A stretch of DNA of 64,000 nucleotides from Porogramme epimiltina (lineage: Eukaryota > Basidiomycota > Agaricomycetes > Polyporales > Polyporaceae), in assembly GCA_900155495.1 (NCBI GenBank), contig FTLJ01000088.1:52770-116769 (forward strand). Direction: 5' to 3'. Below the pieces are notes generated by a model that was given only the letters and a program-made list of their open reading frames with translations, made no database searches and had not been told where the DNA came from. This document shows positions 11,391 through 22,727 of the stretch, piece by piece. How positions within the stretch are numbered: the first letter of the stretch is position 1; every line of letters starts with the position of its first letter. The translations under genes were made by a program, and so were the position numbers.

Positions 11391-12350
11391 CGCGCGGGCT
11401 GGCTGGGGACGTGGAGAGGTAGGTTACCAAAGTAGAGACGAGTATTAATCCATCTGTACAATGCTAGAGCTTCTTTGCATGAACTTGTCCTACCGTGGGT
11501 GTCCCCCGTAGGCTCTTTCGACTGTCATAATTCGGTCCCGGCGCTCGTATAACGGCGGCAAAAGCAGCCGCTCCGGTCGCCTCGCTTCGCCCCTGCGCAA
11601 CCCGCGGGTCGGGTGGTCCGCAAAGCAGTCGCCCGCGCATCAAACATTTCCGCTGGTCCGTGCGCGCGTCGTGCACGGTATATAACCCGGCCCCCAGCAC
11701 TGTTGCAACTCATACTTACCTTGATGGCTCGGGCCCCTTCATGTCTTGGGTCTCTGGGCCGTGGGGGCCTCTCATAGCACGGCGACCCTGTCCCCAGGGG
11801 GCACCCGCGGTTTGTACGGGCTTCGGCTCGTGCACCGTCGCAATATTTCCCTGTCCTGCTTCGGCCCTCGGGCTGGGCAGGCCCTCTTTTTTGTCCGGAT
11901 GTGGGCCTAACCCTAACCCCAGTGCAGTAGTCCAGGTATTAGTCGCCTATTAGGGTGAATAGATGATGTGCATAGTAGTCCCTTGTCTTTCGAATTCTTG
12001 TCCATCGACTCGTCGACCCCTTCTCTCAAAGTCTGAGTGGGGTAAGGCGACGCCTCGTTCCCTCACAAACTCTGGCCATTGTCATGCTCTATCACCTCAT
12101 TTGTAACTAGACATGTTTTTTCACAACGCAATACAACTTCAATTGGCTATGAAGGGCGGGCCTACGATTGTCATGCAGGGGCACGCCGAAGTAGCAGTCG
12201 AGTTCATCGAGACTTCCACGCGGACAAGCCTGTATCTGTTCCTCATGCTCTGCCATTCTGTGTTCCTCTGTACCCATCGTATAGTTACTTCCTACAACAC
12301 GACCTACAATACCCCGCTGTTGAAATGATCCTCATTTTCCCGTGCACGGC
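11391..12350. other. intergenic between convergent CCT8 and TOS1-like genes
   Basis: About 960 bases with no convincing gene. Contains a TATA-like GTATATAACC near 11678 and a short telomere-like CCTAACCCTAACCCC near 11907. Short frames only. Confidence 0.45.
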
Positions 12351-13727
12351 TCACAAATGGCCGCCCGACCGCCTACGCCCACCCTGCACACCCCGCTTCC
12401 GCGCCGCACTCGTCGAAAAGTCGACCTGCATCGCCGGCGCGTTCAGGAACCCGTCGACCTGTGCGCGCGTCAGGCTCTGCGTGCCATAGTCCCAGCTGGC
12501 GAACCGCTGGATCGCGACGCTGTCCGTCTGCTCGTCGAACACGACACCGTACGTGACCTTGTCGCCCGTCGGGCGCGCGAAGAACGCCGCGCTGCCGGTG
12601 CCCGTCGCGCCGCGCGTCGAGTAGATCTCGGAGATGCCCTGGTTCGGGTCTGCGCCGAGGAGCACCTCGAGGATGTCGAGCTCGCCGCAGCCGCCGGGCG
12701 AGCCGACGCCGCGGCAGTTGCAGCCGTACTCGGCGGTGCGCACGACCTGCGCGTTCAGCGCCCACAGCGCGGGCACCTTGGACGCGTCGGACGAGGGTGG
12801 CATCGTGAACGTCGCGACGAACATCTTGGAGTCGGCCCAGCCGTGGTTCGCGGTGCCGCGCGAGAAGCCGTCGCACGCGCGGGACTGGCATGTTTCCGCG
12901 GTCATGATGTTCTGGAGGAGGAATGGGCTGTTAGTTCGGCCGGCGGCGGAGTGACATAGGGGACGTACCACTTCCTGGTCCTCAGGAACCACTCCCGGAG
13001 ACACCTCCGCGTTCGCAGTAGCCACTGCGTCTGTGAACGCGCCGTTCGCGAACGACTGGCTGTTCCCGTGGCAAACTACGGAGCGGCAAGGCGGGTCAAT
13101 ATAGAGCACGCGGCGTCCTCAACACGCCTTGAAACTCACTCGAGAACTCGCCGCTCGCGGTGCCGCCCTTGTTGTTCATGAAGACGAGGTTCTTCGGAGC
13201 CTGGCCCGCAGCCCACGAGCTGACCTGATTCCACGTCGCTCCGCTCGCGTCCGGCTGGTAGACCGCGATGTTGAACAGGTTCATCGGCCCGCGGAAGTTG
13301 AACGTCGTCTCTTCATTGAACGGCGCTAGGTTTCCTGTAGGTCCGCGCATCGGATCCGCATCAAAGTCGAGACCGGATGCGTACGGTGATCGCAGACGTC
13401 GGCGCGTAAGTAGGGAGGAAGGAGGTGGCACAGCACGTCAGCCACCATCACGCAGACTCGATGTAAACCCCGACGGAAGACGGATGACGCACCGCTGATC
13501 TGCTTCGGCTGGGTGATGCACGCCGGGTTCGCGTCGCAGGTGGGGAAGGTGCCCGGGATCATGTTCGTGACCTGGTTGTATGAGCCCGTTGTACCGACAT
13601 GAGTGTACTTGAGGCCCGTAAGCGTGCCAGAGGACGACGCGGGCGTAAAGAGGTCTTGGGCGTGCGCCAGCTGGGTAGCGCCGAACAGGGCGGTGAGGAT
13701 GGCGAATGTAGGTGTGAGGTGGATCAT
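12351..13727 (-). CDS. TOS1-like cell-wall protein, copy 1
   Basis: Four exons: 13727-13493, 13334-13140, 13075-12969 and 12911-12351, 365 residues, phases consistent. A signal peptide (hydrophobic FAILTALFGATQLAHAQ) is followed by the YJL171C/Tos1 N-terminal region (GTLTGLKYTHVG, YNQVTNMIPGTFPTC) and the C-terminal TOS1-like glycosyl-hydrolase domain: FRGPMNLFNIAVYQP, NLVFMNNKGG, CHGNSQSFANG, GFSRGTANHGW, GCNCRGVGSPGGCGELDILE, EIYSTRGATGTGS. Members are secreted wall proteins thought to act on beta-1,3-glucan; the enzymatic activity is a family inference. A second copy with the same exon plan lies at 26461-27961 on the same strand. Confidence 0.88.
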
Positions 13728-14165
13728 CGTGAACCGGGACCTGAGGAATGCACGGGACAGCTTCGAGTAGTCGGACCAAAAGAACGAAGAAGGGAGTGGA
13801 GGAAGTCGTAAAAGCCCTGCCGGAGGACCGAGGCGTAGGTACGTGAAAGAATGGGATCAACCAGGGAATCGTCCAGCTTTTCGCCAGCTTTTTGAATGTT
13901 CGTGCGGGCTGCGCGGCTGGCATACGCAGTCGACATCAAAAAGACGCAGTCAAGCGGCCGTATCCAGACTGATATGATGAGGCCATAGCCGTTGTATCCG
14001 ACACGGCCCACCAGCTGGAAACACTGGGCCAGGCAAGACGAGATTCGCGAGTGCAGGTGCCACAGCGTCATTATGGGAGTCTGGAAGGGGGGCGTTGATA
14101 TTGGCAGTGCAGGGTGATGTCGATATATTGCGGCGTACAGCGCACGTACCATCGTCCATACAACA
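13728..14165. other. intergenic, TOS1-like copy 1 promoter side
   Basis: About 440 bases between the TOS1-like start and the 3' end of the SDR gene, both minus strand. No separate gene is evident. Confidence 0.45.
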
Positions 14166-15873
14166 TCAAGAGGTCTGGGCGGACACGGTCTCCGGACCTG
14201 CAGGAGCTGCTGTCGGTTCGCTCGGCTCCTTGTCCTCCTTTTCCTTCGCCTCTGCTTCCGCCTTTTCTTTCGCCGCCTGCTCCTCCTCTGCCTTGACGCG
14301 CTCCTTGTCCCGCTCCTCCCATATCTTCAATCGAGCCTCATACCACTCCCACACCGCACGCCCGACCACCTCCCCGCCAAACTCTCCGTCGTCTTCGAGC
14401 GGCACCTCATCTGTCCGTGCTTTGCCCTTCTTGTTCTTGGGCTTCGTCTCCTTCTCCACGGGGGGCGGGGGCGGAGCAGGCACGTCGAGCTGCACGACCG
14501 CACACTCGCGATACAGCGCGCCCGGCTTGAGGACCTCGACGTTCCCGACTCGCCGCCTCGGCGCTGCTGAATCTGCCTTCCCGCTCGCCTTCTCCTTCTC
14601 ATCCGCGCCGGGTGTCCCGTCTTCTTCACTCGCCTTCCGCGCAGCCTCCTCCTCTGCCTTGCGTGCCTCTTCGTCTGCGGCGGCATCCACGCGGGCCTGC
14701 ATGCGCTTGAGCGGAGTGGGGAGGAAGAGGACGTGGAGGAGAGTTTGGAGCGCCGCCTCGCCGGACTTGGTGAAGAGGACGAGCGGGAGCAGGAGTGCGA
14801 GGTATGCGGGAGACCAGCCCCCGCCACCTTCCGCGCTCGTACCGAGCAGTGGTGCTACGGTGTCCCGTCGCGACACACCAGGGCAGGCGCTCACCGCAAG
14901 GATGTTCGAAGGTTGAGGGGTCGGCGGTGTAGGGGGCTTATTAGACGACGGGGGCTGCTGTGCTTGAGCGCGAGCGTCGGAAGCGCGGTTCGGGAGCGAG
15001 TCGAGGATGCGCTGCAGGTGCCTCGTGACGATCACCGTACGGAGGGCGCGATAGCCCTCGGAGGTGAGGAGGCCATGCGTGGGGGTGGGTGTAGAGGCGG
15101 TAGAGTTGAGGAAAGCAGGGAATGTAGGGAGTGCAGCAGCGTAGAAGGGGTTTACGACAGAGATGACGCGGATGTCGCGCTCGACGGGCGCAACAAGGAG
15201 TGCGGGGAGGAGTAGGGTTATGAGGAGGAATGAGGCGAGGGACGCATCTTCGCGCGCAGCGTCTTCCCGCTGCTCCTTGTCCTTCCGAGCCTGCCCACCA
15301 AAGAACCAGATGCGGCCGATGCTGGGGTATTCGTGCGCGAGAACGAGGGCATCGATGCGCGTGTCGCTGCCGGTGAGGAATGTTGTGCAGAACGAGCGTA
15401 TGGATGTTGCAGAAGAGAGGTCGCAGTGCTCGGCAAAAATGTTCTCGTTGTTGGTCGTAGAGCGAATGAGGGGCAGGAGGAGGGAGGGGACCGGGTGGGA
15501 GAGAGGGTAAGGAGAGAGGGCAATGATGTTCGCACCGCGCTTTGCTAGGGCAGTAAGTGTGATCAGCCCTAAGGGCGTGAACGGCCCCTAAATGACACGT
15601 CATGTCAGTACTGAAGGTGAGATGTCGTGCAATTCGCGAGGAATGCCGGGAGCATAACCAATGGGGTATGTCCCAACCGACGCATGCGAATGGGGTCTAT
15701 CTACTCACCGTCAATAGGATGACTCGCGCATGAAGGTCGCGCTCTCTCGATGTTGATCTTCCCTGCGCGTAGGCGTAGATCACGACCAAGACGGCAGTCG
15801 CGACGGCGGCATACGGCCAATATTTGAACGGGAGAACTGAGGTGGCCGCAGTGTAGAGGACTTGAAGGACCAT
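14166..15873 (-). CDS. membrane-anchored short-chain dehydrogenase-like protein
   Basis: Two exons: 15873-15709 and 15587-14166, joined in phase 0, 528 residues. The N-terminus has one hydrophobic segment (YWPYAAVATAVLVVIYAYA). The Rossmann start spans the intron: RVILLT then GPFTPLGLITLTALAKRGANI, a modified glycine-rich NAD(P)-binding loop with GPFTPLG in place of TGxxxGxG. Then come IDALVLAHE, a second hydrophobic stretch (ASFLLITLLLPALLVAPV), and RDIRVISVVNPF. The C-terminal third is Ala/Glu/Lys-rich coiled coil (EEARKAEEEAARKASEE). It resembles fungal SDR-like families of unknown role such as DUF1776 (weak inference). The catalytic YxxxK is not obvious, so it may be a non-enzymatic NAD(P)-fold protein. 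Confidence 0.7.
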
Positions 15874-15937
15874 GCAGGTTGTGCGCACCGGGGATTGGAG
15901 CTGCAAGGAGCGACGGAAGCGTTGGTACTGTCGAGTT

Positions 15938-15973
15938 GGCGTGGAGGCGGGCGTGGAGGCGGGCGTGGAGGGT
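15938..15973. repeat. 12-bp tandem repeat x3
   Basis: Three head-to-tail copies of GGCGTGGAGGCG, the last diverged, about 65 bp upstream of the SDR start codon on the antisense side. It is a minisatellite in the promoter or 5' UTR. Confidence 0.7.
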
Positions 15974-16610
15974 GGAGGTTACCCAGTACGCACACTGGCA
16001 GGCTACGGTGACAGGATTCATGCCGTTCCGACTTTTTCGGAGCGCCCATATGGTACCAAAGTTGTCGAGTATTCGTAGTCTGCAGATGTCGCCAAAGTTC
16101 TCTAGTTGGCGAGCACGACGCGCCATCTAAAGACGCACCGAGGCACTACTATATCGTATACTTTCAACTACATGTGCTCACAACAGCGGTCGACTTGTCC
16201 TCCATAACCAAATTTGAAGTCAAAAATCTAACTTGTGGCGTAGTACCATCAAGGCTTCTGACTCGAAGCCTGAGGTACTAGTATATTACTACAGGAACGG
16301 AGTCGAAGTGGGTGAGATCAAGCGAAGTAGGTGGGAGTGGTGCAAGTTAACCCAAGCTATGGCGGCATGAGAACACTGTACATAGACGTATGAGATAAAA
16401 CTGTAAGTAATCGCCGGGAATAAGACAAGCTGAATTTGAATACCAAATGGACGACTCGGACGGAGGGTAGTATTACATCAAAGAGTCGGAAAGTGAGTAT
16501 GTACGTAGCTGCGAGAGTCGCCCCTGGAGCGAGGCGCGAGAATACACGAACAGAACGGAACAAGAGCCCATCGGAGGTTCATGTGGTGCAAGGTGTTACA
16601 AATATCAGGC
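15974..16610. other. intergenic
   Basis: About 640 bases, SDR promoter side and the 3' flank of the HET gene. No gene or structured element recognised. Confidence 0.4.
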
Positions 16611-18624
16611 CTAGGGCGAAGGAGTAGGAGCCTGACGTTGGAGAAATGCATGTAGTGGGACATCTGTACTGTCCTGTATATCATCGTAAATGCTTCCGGC
16701 AAGCCCGAGGCCGAGTACAAAGACCCGGGCCGGATCCGAATACGGGCAACGTGTGAACTTGAGCCGGATCTTGCGTTCGGCATCGCCGAACTCGTGCTCG
16801 CAGTTGGTCCAGTTGTCAATATGGTCATTGTCGCAATTATGTTCATAGTGTCCAAAGCCCACATACCACATCTTAGGATTGATGGCCTCGGCCCACGCGT
16901 AGTGGACTCCCGGAGACGGCGTGCTGGTGCCAGATGAGCACGCCTTTATGCATGTTCCGAGGATGATGCGAATTGCCTCCTGTGACGTGGTGTTTTGCCA
17001 TGTAATCGAGGTCGAGGCTACTAAATGCGACCCGGAGACAGGCCCGGTCAAGGGGAAGAATTCGAGCGCACTGAAGGTCTGTATCAGTGTTCGAGGGATA
17101 CGGTAGTGCATGGGCGCTTTGTCGGGTAGAAAACGCTGGAGGAGGTGGGCGCCATCTTTACGTCCCATCGTGGACGGTTGGGCGATGATATAAATGTTGC
17201 GCCACGTGGTGGTGATGGGATTTCCATGATAGCACATGTTGTTGACGTCACCGAGAGAGACTAGCCTCTTCGCCCCATAGTGCCCGGATGTAGTACCCAT
17301 CTTATTGAATGCCCAAGAGGTATAGTAGACCTCGCAGGACTCTTCTTGGTCTGGCAGGATAGGATTGTTCGGAGCGGGGTGAAGGAAGAGGCCGAGGCTG
17401 TCACGGCCCTTTTCAGAGGCGTCCGTGCACATCAATATTGCTATGGTCATCTCCTTGATCTTGGCGACTTGGAATCGGCATTTCATGCCGTACGGCGTGA
17501 GCTCGAACGATGGGCATTTTCTGCGGGATTCAAGGCCACTGGAAGATGTATTGCCGATGTCCTGGGGGAGGAGTTAAGTTATGTAGCAAGCCTGAAGACG
17601 GATTACACGCAATACGAGAGACGCTTACCCTCTCAGACAGATGGCTTCCTACTATCGATCCCATTGTCGGTATCTCACTGGTCGGGGAGAAAACCACTGC
17701 TTTCGATTCTCGAAAATCGTAAGGCGACTGAGCAAATAGGAATACCCCGGGGCTCTCCGGATCGTGGGAGCGCTCGTGAATATCGGAGAGAGGAACCGGG
17801 CTTCGTTCATGTTCGGAGGCGCTGTGACACGGGTAACCCCACACAAACAATGTAGTGTCGACACCTTGCTTGACTAGCTCCGCCTGCAGCCTCTGAAAGG
17901 CCTGTCTCCCCTCGCCGTACAGCGTCGGCATATTGACATCGAAGAGGCCAAGGAGGCAATAGGCTTCGTCTTCAATGCGCGTCGTCTTTCGATTGGCCGC
18001 CCATGACATCCGCTTCGCGATCGAGGCGTCCACTCGGAAGTCCTGCTCACGGATGAGATAACCCTTGTCTATCCCTGTACTTTTCATAAGGAGATTGCAA
18101 AGATCGTCTTTCGTCCCGATTCGTTCCCACGACCGGGAGAGGAAGAGGACAAATGCCGGTGCCAGAAGCTCCTGTAAGGTCCATCCACGCTTGTGCCACC
18201 GTGCATTCCGGAACTCTAGCCCTATATCACTTGGCTCCCTGTGCTGAGGGTCCAAGTCTTGCTTGTCGACGTCTTCGAGATAGACGTAGCAGACCTCGGC
18301 GAAGGCGTACCAATTGAACATGGAGTTGATCGCTTCCGAAAGCTCCGTGCTACTTTCCTTGTTGATGCAACACGAGTCTATCCAGACCCATTTGTATCCC
18401 ATGCTCTCGGCCAACTCGCAGCATTTACGGATCTTCTCGCCGACATGATCGCGGGGGTTCTGATCGCACCATTCCTGCGTGATTTTTTGGATATCCTGGA
18501 ATGTCTGTTCACCTCCACGCTTGACTGGAGTCCAGGTGTGGGAGAGGATGGCGTAGCCTCCGGGGATAGCGGCAGAATCGACGAAGTGATGTAGCTCGGC
18601 GCGAGAGGTACTGAGGACCCACAT
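16611..18624 (-). CDS. HET-domain protein (heterokaryon-incompatibility type)
   Basis: Two exons: 18624-17629 and 17561-16611, phase 0, 648 residues. The start MWVLSTSRAELHHFVD is the usual place for this family; the frame extends to a GTG at 18684, which is not preferred. HET motifs are clear: GGYAILSHTW, GYKWVWIDSCCINKESS with the conserved Cys residues, AEVCYVYLEDV, ARWHKRGWTLQELLAP then WERIGTK, and the following YCLLGLFDVNMPTLYGEG block. The C-terminal exon (LTPYGMKC, then a Trp-rich region with DNWTNCEHEFGD) is the variable part of such proteins. In ascomycetes HET domains trigger cell death on non-self recognition; in basidiomycetes the family is expanded and mostly untested. Whether this one acts in incompatibility is inference. 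Confidence 0.88.
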
Positions 18625-19857
18625 CGAGTCACGGCTATGCGGATGAGATGTTGGTGAGAGTAGTAATCTGAAGGTTGTGTACACTCACTGTATCGATGGA
18701 AGAAGACTAACGGACTATGGTCCTTTGAGAAATGAGATCGGAAAGCTGAAGGAGAGGCCGTCCGGGGATTCCGGAGAGGTCAGCTTGAGGGAACTTTACT
18801 TAACGAACGTGATAGGAGACGAAAAAACTTCGCTCGAAGACTCGTTCAGGCATGAGGAACGGGTGAAGGCACTTCTTGATTAACAGCTGCGTACTAAGCA
18901 CGCCTTCACAAGGATTGCACGAGGCGGAAAAGAACCAGCAGTGCATTCGGTAATGATGGCAGCTGGCAATGGACATCATCATCCCATTTTTGGCGAACAA
19001 AAAATCGAAGCAGGCAGATGCATCAGCATGACGTTATCAAAATGCCGTCTGAAGGAGGGGGGAGGTTCTAGATCAGTGTGCTGTTAGGTGATGTGGCAAT
19101 ATTGTCCGCCTGATATCCAACGGTGAGGAGGCTCTCAAGTGGGGGGCCGGCGCCTAATGCGGGAGGCGGTGAATCCATGGAAGGCAGGGGGGTGGGCTGA
19201 TTGTCTGGACCTAGTCACCCTTCACCCTTCACATCTGGGTCATTAGTAACACTCACCAGTGGCCTGACTTCGCGGGCTGTGCGCTCTAAACTTGAACTTA
19301 TTTTCATCTTCCCCGCAGCTTGAAAGTTTCATGACGGGTAGGAGGGTGGCCGCGACTGGCACACGGTATCGGCATGTTTGTGCCGTAACTTACTGCGGCC
19401 TGCCAGCAGGGACCCAAGCCCTTTAATACTAGCAACTGACAAATGGGGAGTAATCGGACTCTTAAGAGCGCTGGGTTCATACCACTAAGCGCTAAATTCA
19501 CCGTCGCAGGCGGGTGGACTTGAGAAATTTCTTGATAAATGTTTCTGTTAATGATCGATCGACTTGTAATTGGCTGTACTGGTAAGTTGTCACATACTCC
19601 AGTGTGGTGTTTCAGTGTGTTCGCTCACTGTAAAATACTACAGGGTTCAAATCCTAGTAGAGCTTTTATCTAGGTGCCGATTCGAAGGCGATAGGGCCGG
19701 CTCTTTTTGTCTTTGTGCGCGATGTCGGCTCCACTGTGGCCTTGAACCGTGAATGCCCCGAGGGCCCTCATAGGGCCGGGGGTTAGGCTGCCAGTCCATA
19801 GCCTAGTCCGGTGATACGACCGGTCGAGCCTCTGCTCTGGGACCGAAGTCCACACCA
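18625..19857. other. intergenic, 1.2 kb
   Basis: No convincing coding frame. A tRNA-like B box GGTTCAAATCC at 19644-19654 has no matching acceptor stem. Nothing else recognised. Confidence 0.4.
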
Positions 19858-19866
19858 CTATATAAG
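19858..19866 (+). promoter_or_regulatory. TATA box CTATATAAG
   Basis: Good match, 95 bp upstream of the ATG at 19961, supporting transcription of the small tandem-exon gene. Confidence 0.55.
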
Positions 19867-19960
19867 AACGCATGAAACATCTGTGTCTCTGTCTGTTGGA
19901 CAGCTCTTGGCGCTCAGCGATCCTGTGATACACTCCCCGCGCGAACGTACTACACTACTC

Positions 19961-20465
19961 ATGGCCATGCATTCGGAAAATGGGAATATCGGTATGAGCC
20001 GTTCGCGCTACCAGCCCGAGCTTCCGGCGTTCAATCAAAATAATGGCGAGGCTCTCAACGAAGAACAACTTACCGATGATCATTCACAAGCAGTGAGTAG
20101 GGTAGGACAATATTTTCGACGACATCTGGGGTCCACACCAGTCATTTTCAGGGAAACACTCGGTTTGACTCCTCGATGGACCATGGGAATATCGGTATGA
20201 GCCGTTCGTGCTACCAGCCCGAGGCTCCGGCGTTCAATCAAAATAATGGCGAGGCTCTCAACGAAGAACAACTTACCGATGATCTTTCACAAGCAGTGAG
20301 TAGGGTAGGACAATATTTTTGACGACATCTGGGGTCCACACCAGTCATTTGCAGGGATACACTCGGTTTGTCTCCTCGACGGACTATGGGAATATCGGTG
20401 GTGGTCACTACCATGACGGCTCGGGCAGACACCAGGACGACTCGGGCAGACACCAGGACGACTGA
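19961..20465 (+). CDS. small repeat protein made by tandem exon-intron duplication
   Basis: Spliced model: exons 19961-20092, 20152-20295 and 20355-20465, introns both 59 nt (GTGAGTAGGG...CAG), 128 residues, all phase 0. The first two exons carry the same peptide module (GNIGMSRS.YQPE, PAFNQNNGEALNEEQLTDD, SQA), and the third starts the module again and diverges into GGGHYHDGSGRHQDD with a doubled SGRHQDD. The DNA repeats with an exact 203-bp period (144 exon + 59 intron). The product is hydrophilic, acidic and probably disordered, without signal peptide or known domain. Unspliced DNA has no frame this long, which supports the exon model. Expression is not proven. Confidence 0.6.
19981..20390 (+). 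repeat. 203-bp direct tandem repeat (two units plus a start of a third)
   Basis: TGGGAATATCGG recurs at 19981, 20184 and 20387, exactly 203 bp apart. Units 1 and 2 are nearly identical over exon and intron. The third is cut after about 14 bases and followed by an 18-bp tandem repeat (GACTCGGGCAGACACCAG, two copies) at about 20416-20457. Confidence 0.9.
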
Positions 20466-20880
20466 CTTCGCGGTGGCCGCTTGACTCGGCACGTAGTCTC
20501 CTTTTTTGATTCTCACATGTGCTAACGACAATATATAGTACACCTGCTGAGAAAACAATAGTGACATCTGGTACCATCACTTTTGAGATATTTGCATCAC
20601 ATGACAACGGAGATTCTTTGAGTTAGGGGCACGAGTGATACTAGAGAATGGGAAGTGCAGGGCAAATGAGCCGACGATAATAGGGGATGTGATATGTCAA
20701 CAGGTGTAAAGTAATCATGCCGGTGGTTGGCGTTGGTGAGCACAGGGCAGGCAAGTTAGCCCACTGTGAGGCTGGAACATAAGAATGAGATCTCAAGGGA
20801 ACCGGAGCTTCGAACATAACACTCCATTTCAATTCGAAGTATCGAACATACATGACCAACGTCGTATTTCGTTTTTTTTT
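20466..20880. other. intergenic, convergent
   Basis: About 415 bases with a poly-T tract just before the CE16 stop. No gene seen. Confidence 0.4.
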
Positions 20881-22727
20881 TTACCAGATCGTCGCGTTGA
20901 GCAGAGCTGCAACATCTTGCCCGAATATCTCGTGAGCCTTGCCTGGTAAAAACAACCAAGAAATCAGCGCGTGGATCTGGCTGAACGCGAGGATGAATAA
21001 ACGCACTGCCGGGGTGGTAGTTGTTCCTACGAATAATGTGCAGGTAAAACGCCTCAGCAAATAGCTTGCATAGATGGAACACGACATCATACGTACCCCC
21101 AGAAGTCGACAGTGCCATCGCCGTACGTCGTAGCGTCCGGGAAACCGAATTGCGTAGGGCTGTTTAGGATCGTCTCGAACACGCTGTGCGAGTCCCATTG
21201 CCAAGTCTTCACCTGTATACACACATATGAGCACGAGGCGGGTTTAGGGAGAGGAAAATAGAACGGGGGAATGACGCACCCCATCGTTCGCGGCCTCGAA
21301 GGACGCGACGGCGGCGGCGAGCCTCGAGTTATAGTCTTGGATCACGGTGCTCTCGAGCGTGGTCGCGCTCGTGCCTTGCGAAAGCATCTGCGTTGCAGTG
21401 TCCAATTGAGGTCAGCGATGTACCGACTACAAGAACATCCGTGATAGAAGGGGGATCACCCACCAGCGGCGACCGGTCGACGGGCGGGACGTTGATAAAA
21501 AGGAAGTTGCGCCCGCCGGCATCGCTGTGGACATCGCAGCGACGTCAGACTCTGACCAGTCGACATTACACTAGATTCGGACGTACTACTGTGGAAAAAG
21601 CAATGCTTTAGTCTCGCTACAGCACCCCAGGAGAGGCGGAAGGTACTCACGAGCTGCTGGACCAGCGCGAATAACGTGTCAATAAGCTCCTGGTCGAACC
21701 TATCCCCAGAAACCAGTCAGCCCGCCCGCTCAAACACACAGCCCGCCAAAACGCAGCGCCGCCCGCTCGAGCCTCGACTCACGCGCCCCGGTCCCCACTC
21801 TGGTAGTACGAGTTCCCAATATCGTTGATGCCGATCCACACCGAGAACATCGCGTTCGCGGCAGTCCACGGCGCGCTCGCGGGCTTCGCCGCCGCGCCGC
21901 TCACGAACTGCGCGACCTGGTCCTTGACGGACAGCACCGTCGGCTCGTACGGCGCGACGAGCGCAGAGTCGATCGTCGCGCCGCCGTACGCGTAGTTGTA
22001 CGCGAGCACGAGCGACTTGTTGTACTTGGTCGTCAGGACGTCGATCCAGTTCGAGCCGCCGCCGCCGGTGTAGCCCTGCGCGTGGGGTGTAAGCGCAAGG
22101 GGAAAAGGAGAGGGGGCTGGTAGAGGCGTACCGGGTAGGCGGGGTTGCCGAAAGGGTTTTCCGGGGAGGGAAGGGTCAACGTCGGGTCGAAGCCGGTCGT
22201 GGTGTAAGAGTCGCCGCTGGGTCGGCCGAGCATCGGTGAGCTAACCTCAAGCGCACGGGCGGCACACTCACAAACTGAACCAGAAGTTCGCGTTGCCGAG
22301 GCCGCTCGGAACGCTGGTCGGCGCCGTGCTGGTAGATGTCGTCGTCGGCGCGGTGGTAGACGCGACGCCTGGGAGGCACTGGCTGTAGTCTGCGAGGCGC
22401 CGCCAGACCAGTCAGCGTATGACTTGAAACGAGCATTGTAATTCAGAAACATACAGTCGTTTTGCTTGGTGCACACCGCGCTAGCGTCAACCCGGCTGTC
22501 GTCAGAAGACTCCGAGGTTGTACAATAGACAGTGCTCACCCAGACACGCACGCCGTTCCCCCCGTCCAGCCAATTCCACCACCTATAACCGAAAACGATC
22601 AGCATCCCCAACACAGCATAGAGAAGAGGTAAAACGCACATTGCGCCCACACCGGCTGCTGCGCCGCCACGAGGCGCACAGACACCACAGACACCACGAA
22701 CGCCGCCACGCCGAGTCTCGACAGCAT
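20881..22727 (-). CDS. CBM1-linked CE16 acetylesterase (GDSL/SGNH family)
   Basis: A multi-exon gene whose pieces join in phase. Signal peptide (MLSRLGVAAFVVSVVSVRLV then AAQQ), then a family 1 carbohydrate-binding module split over four exons (VWAQCGGIGWTGGTACVSG, VCTKQND, YSQCLPG), a Thr/Ser/Pro linker (ASTTAPTTTSTSTAPTS), then the SGNH esterase: block I FGDSYTTTGFD, YAYGGATID, block III WIGINDIGNSYY, and the catalytic His in NNYHPGSA joined to AHEIFGQDVAALLN. CE16 enzymes remove acetyl groups from hemicellulose oligomers; the CBM1 targets crystalline cellulose. This points to a plant-cell-wall degrading fungus. The exact junction near the C-terminus (acceptor GGCAAG before GCTCACGAG) was chosen because only it keeps frame. 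Confidence 0.9.

Noticed and set aside
12342..12959. Plus-strand 205-residue frame across TOS1-like copy 1
   Set aside because: Antisense shadow; its composition mirrors the complementary exon and it has no domain. The same applies to 26413-27213 over copy 2.
13438..13923. 161-residue minus-strand ORF over the 5' part of TOS1-like copy 1
   Set aside because: Out of frame with the signal peptide and conserved domain; a shadow.
18625..18684. Upstream GTG start for the HET protein
   Set aside because: GTG starts are not usual in fungi; the ATG at 18624 gives the typical family N-terminus.
19570..19670. tRNA or tRNA-derived SINE (B box GGTTCAAATCC, A-box-like TGGCTGTACTGG)
   Set aside because: The A box mismatches at a key position, no acceptor or anticodon stem can be folded, and there is no CCA-adjacent pairing.
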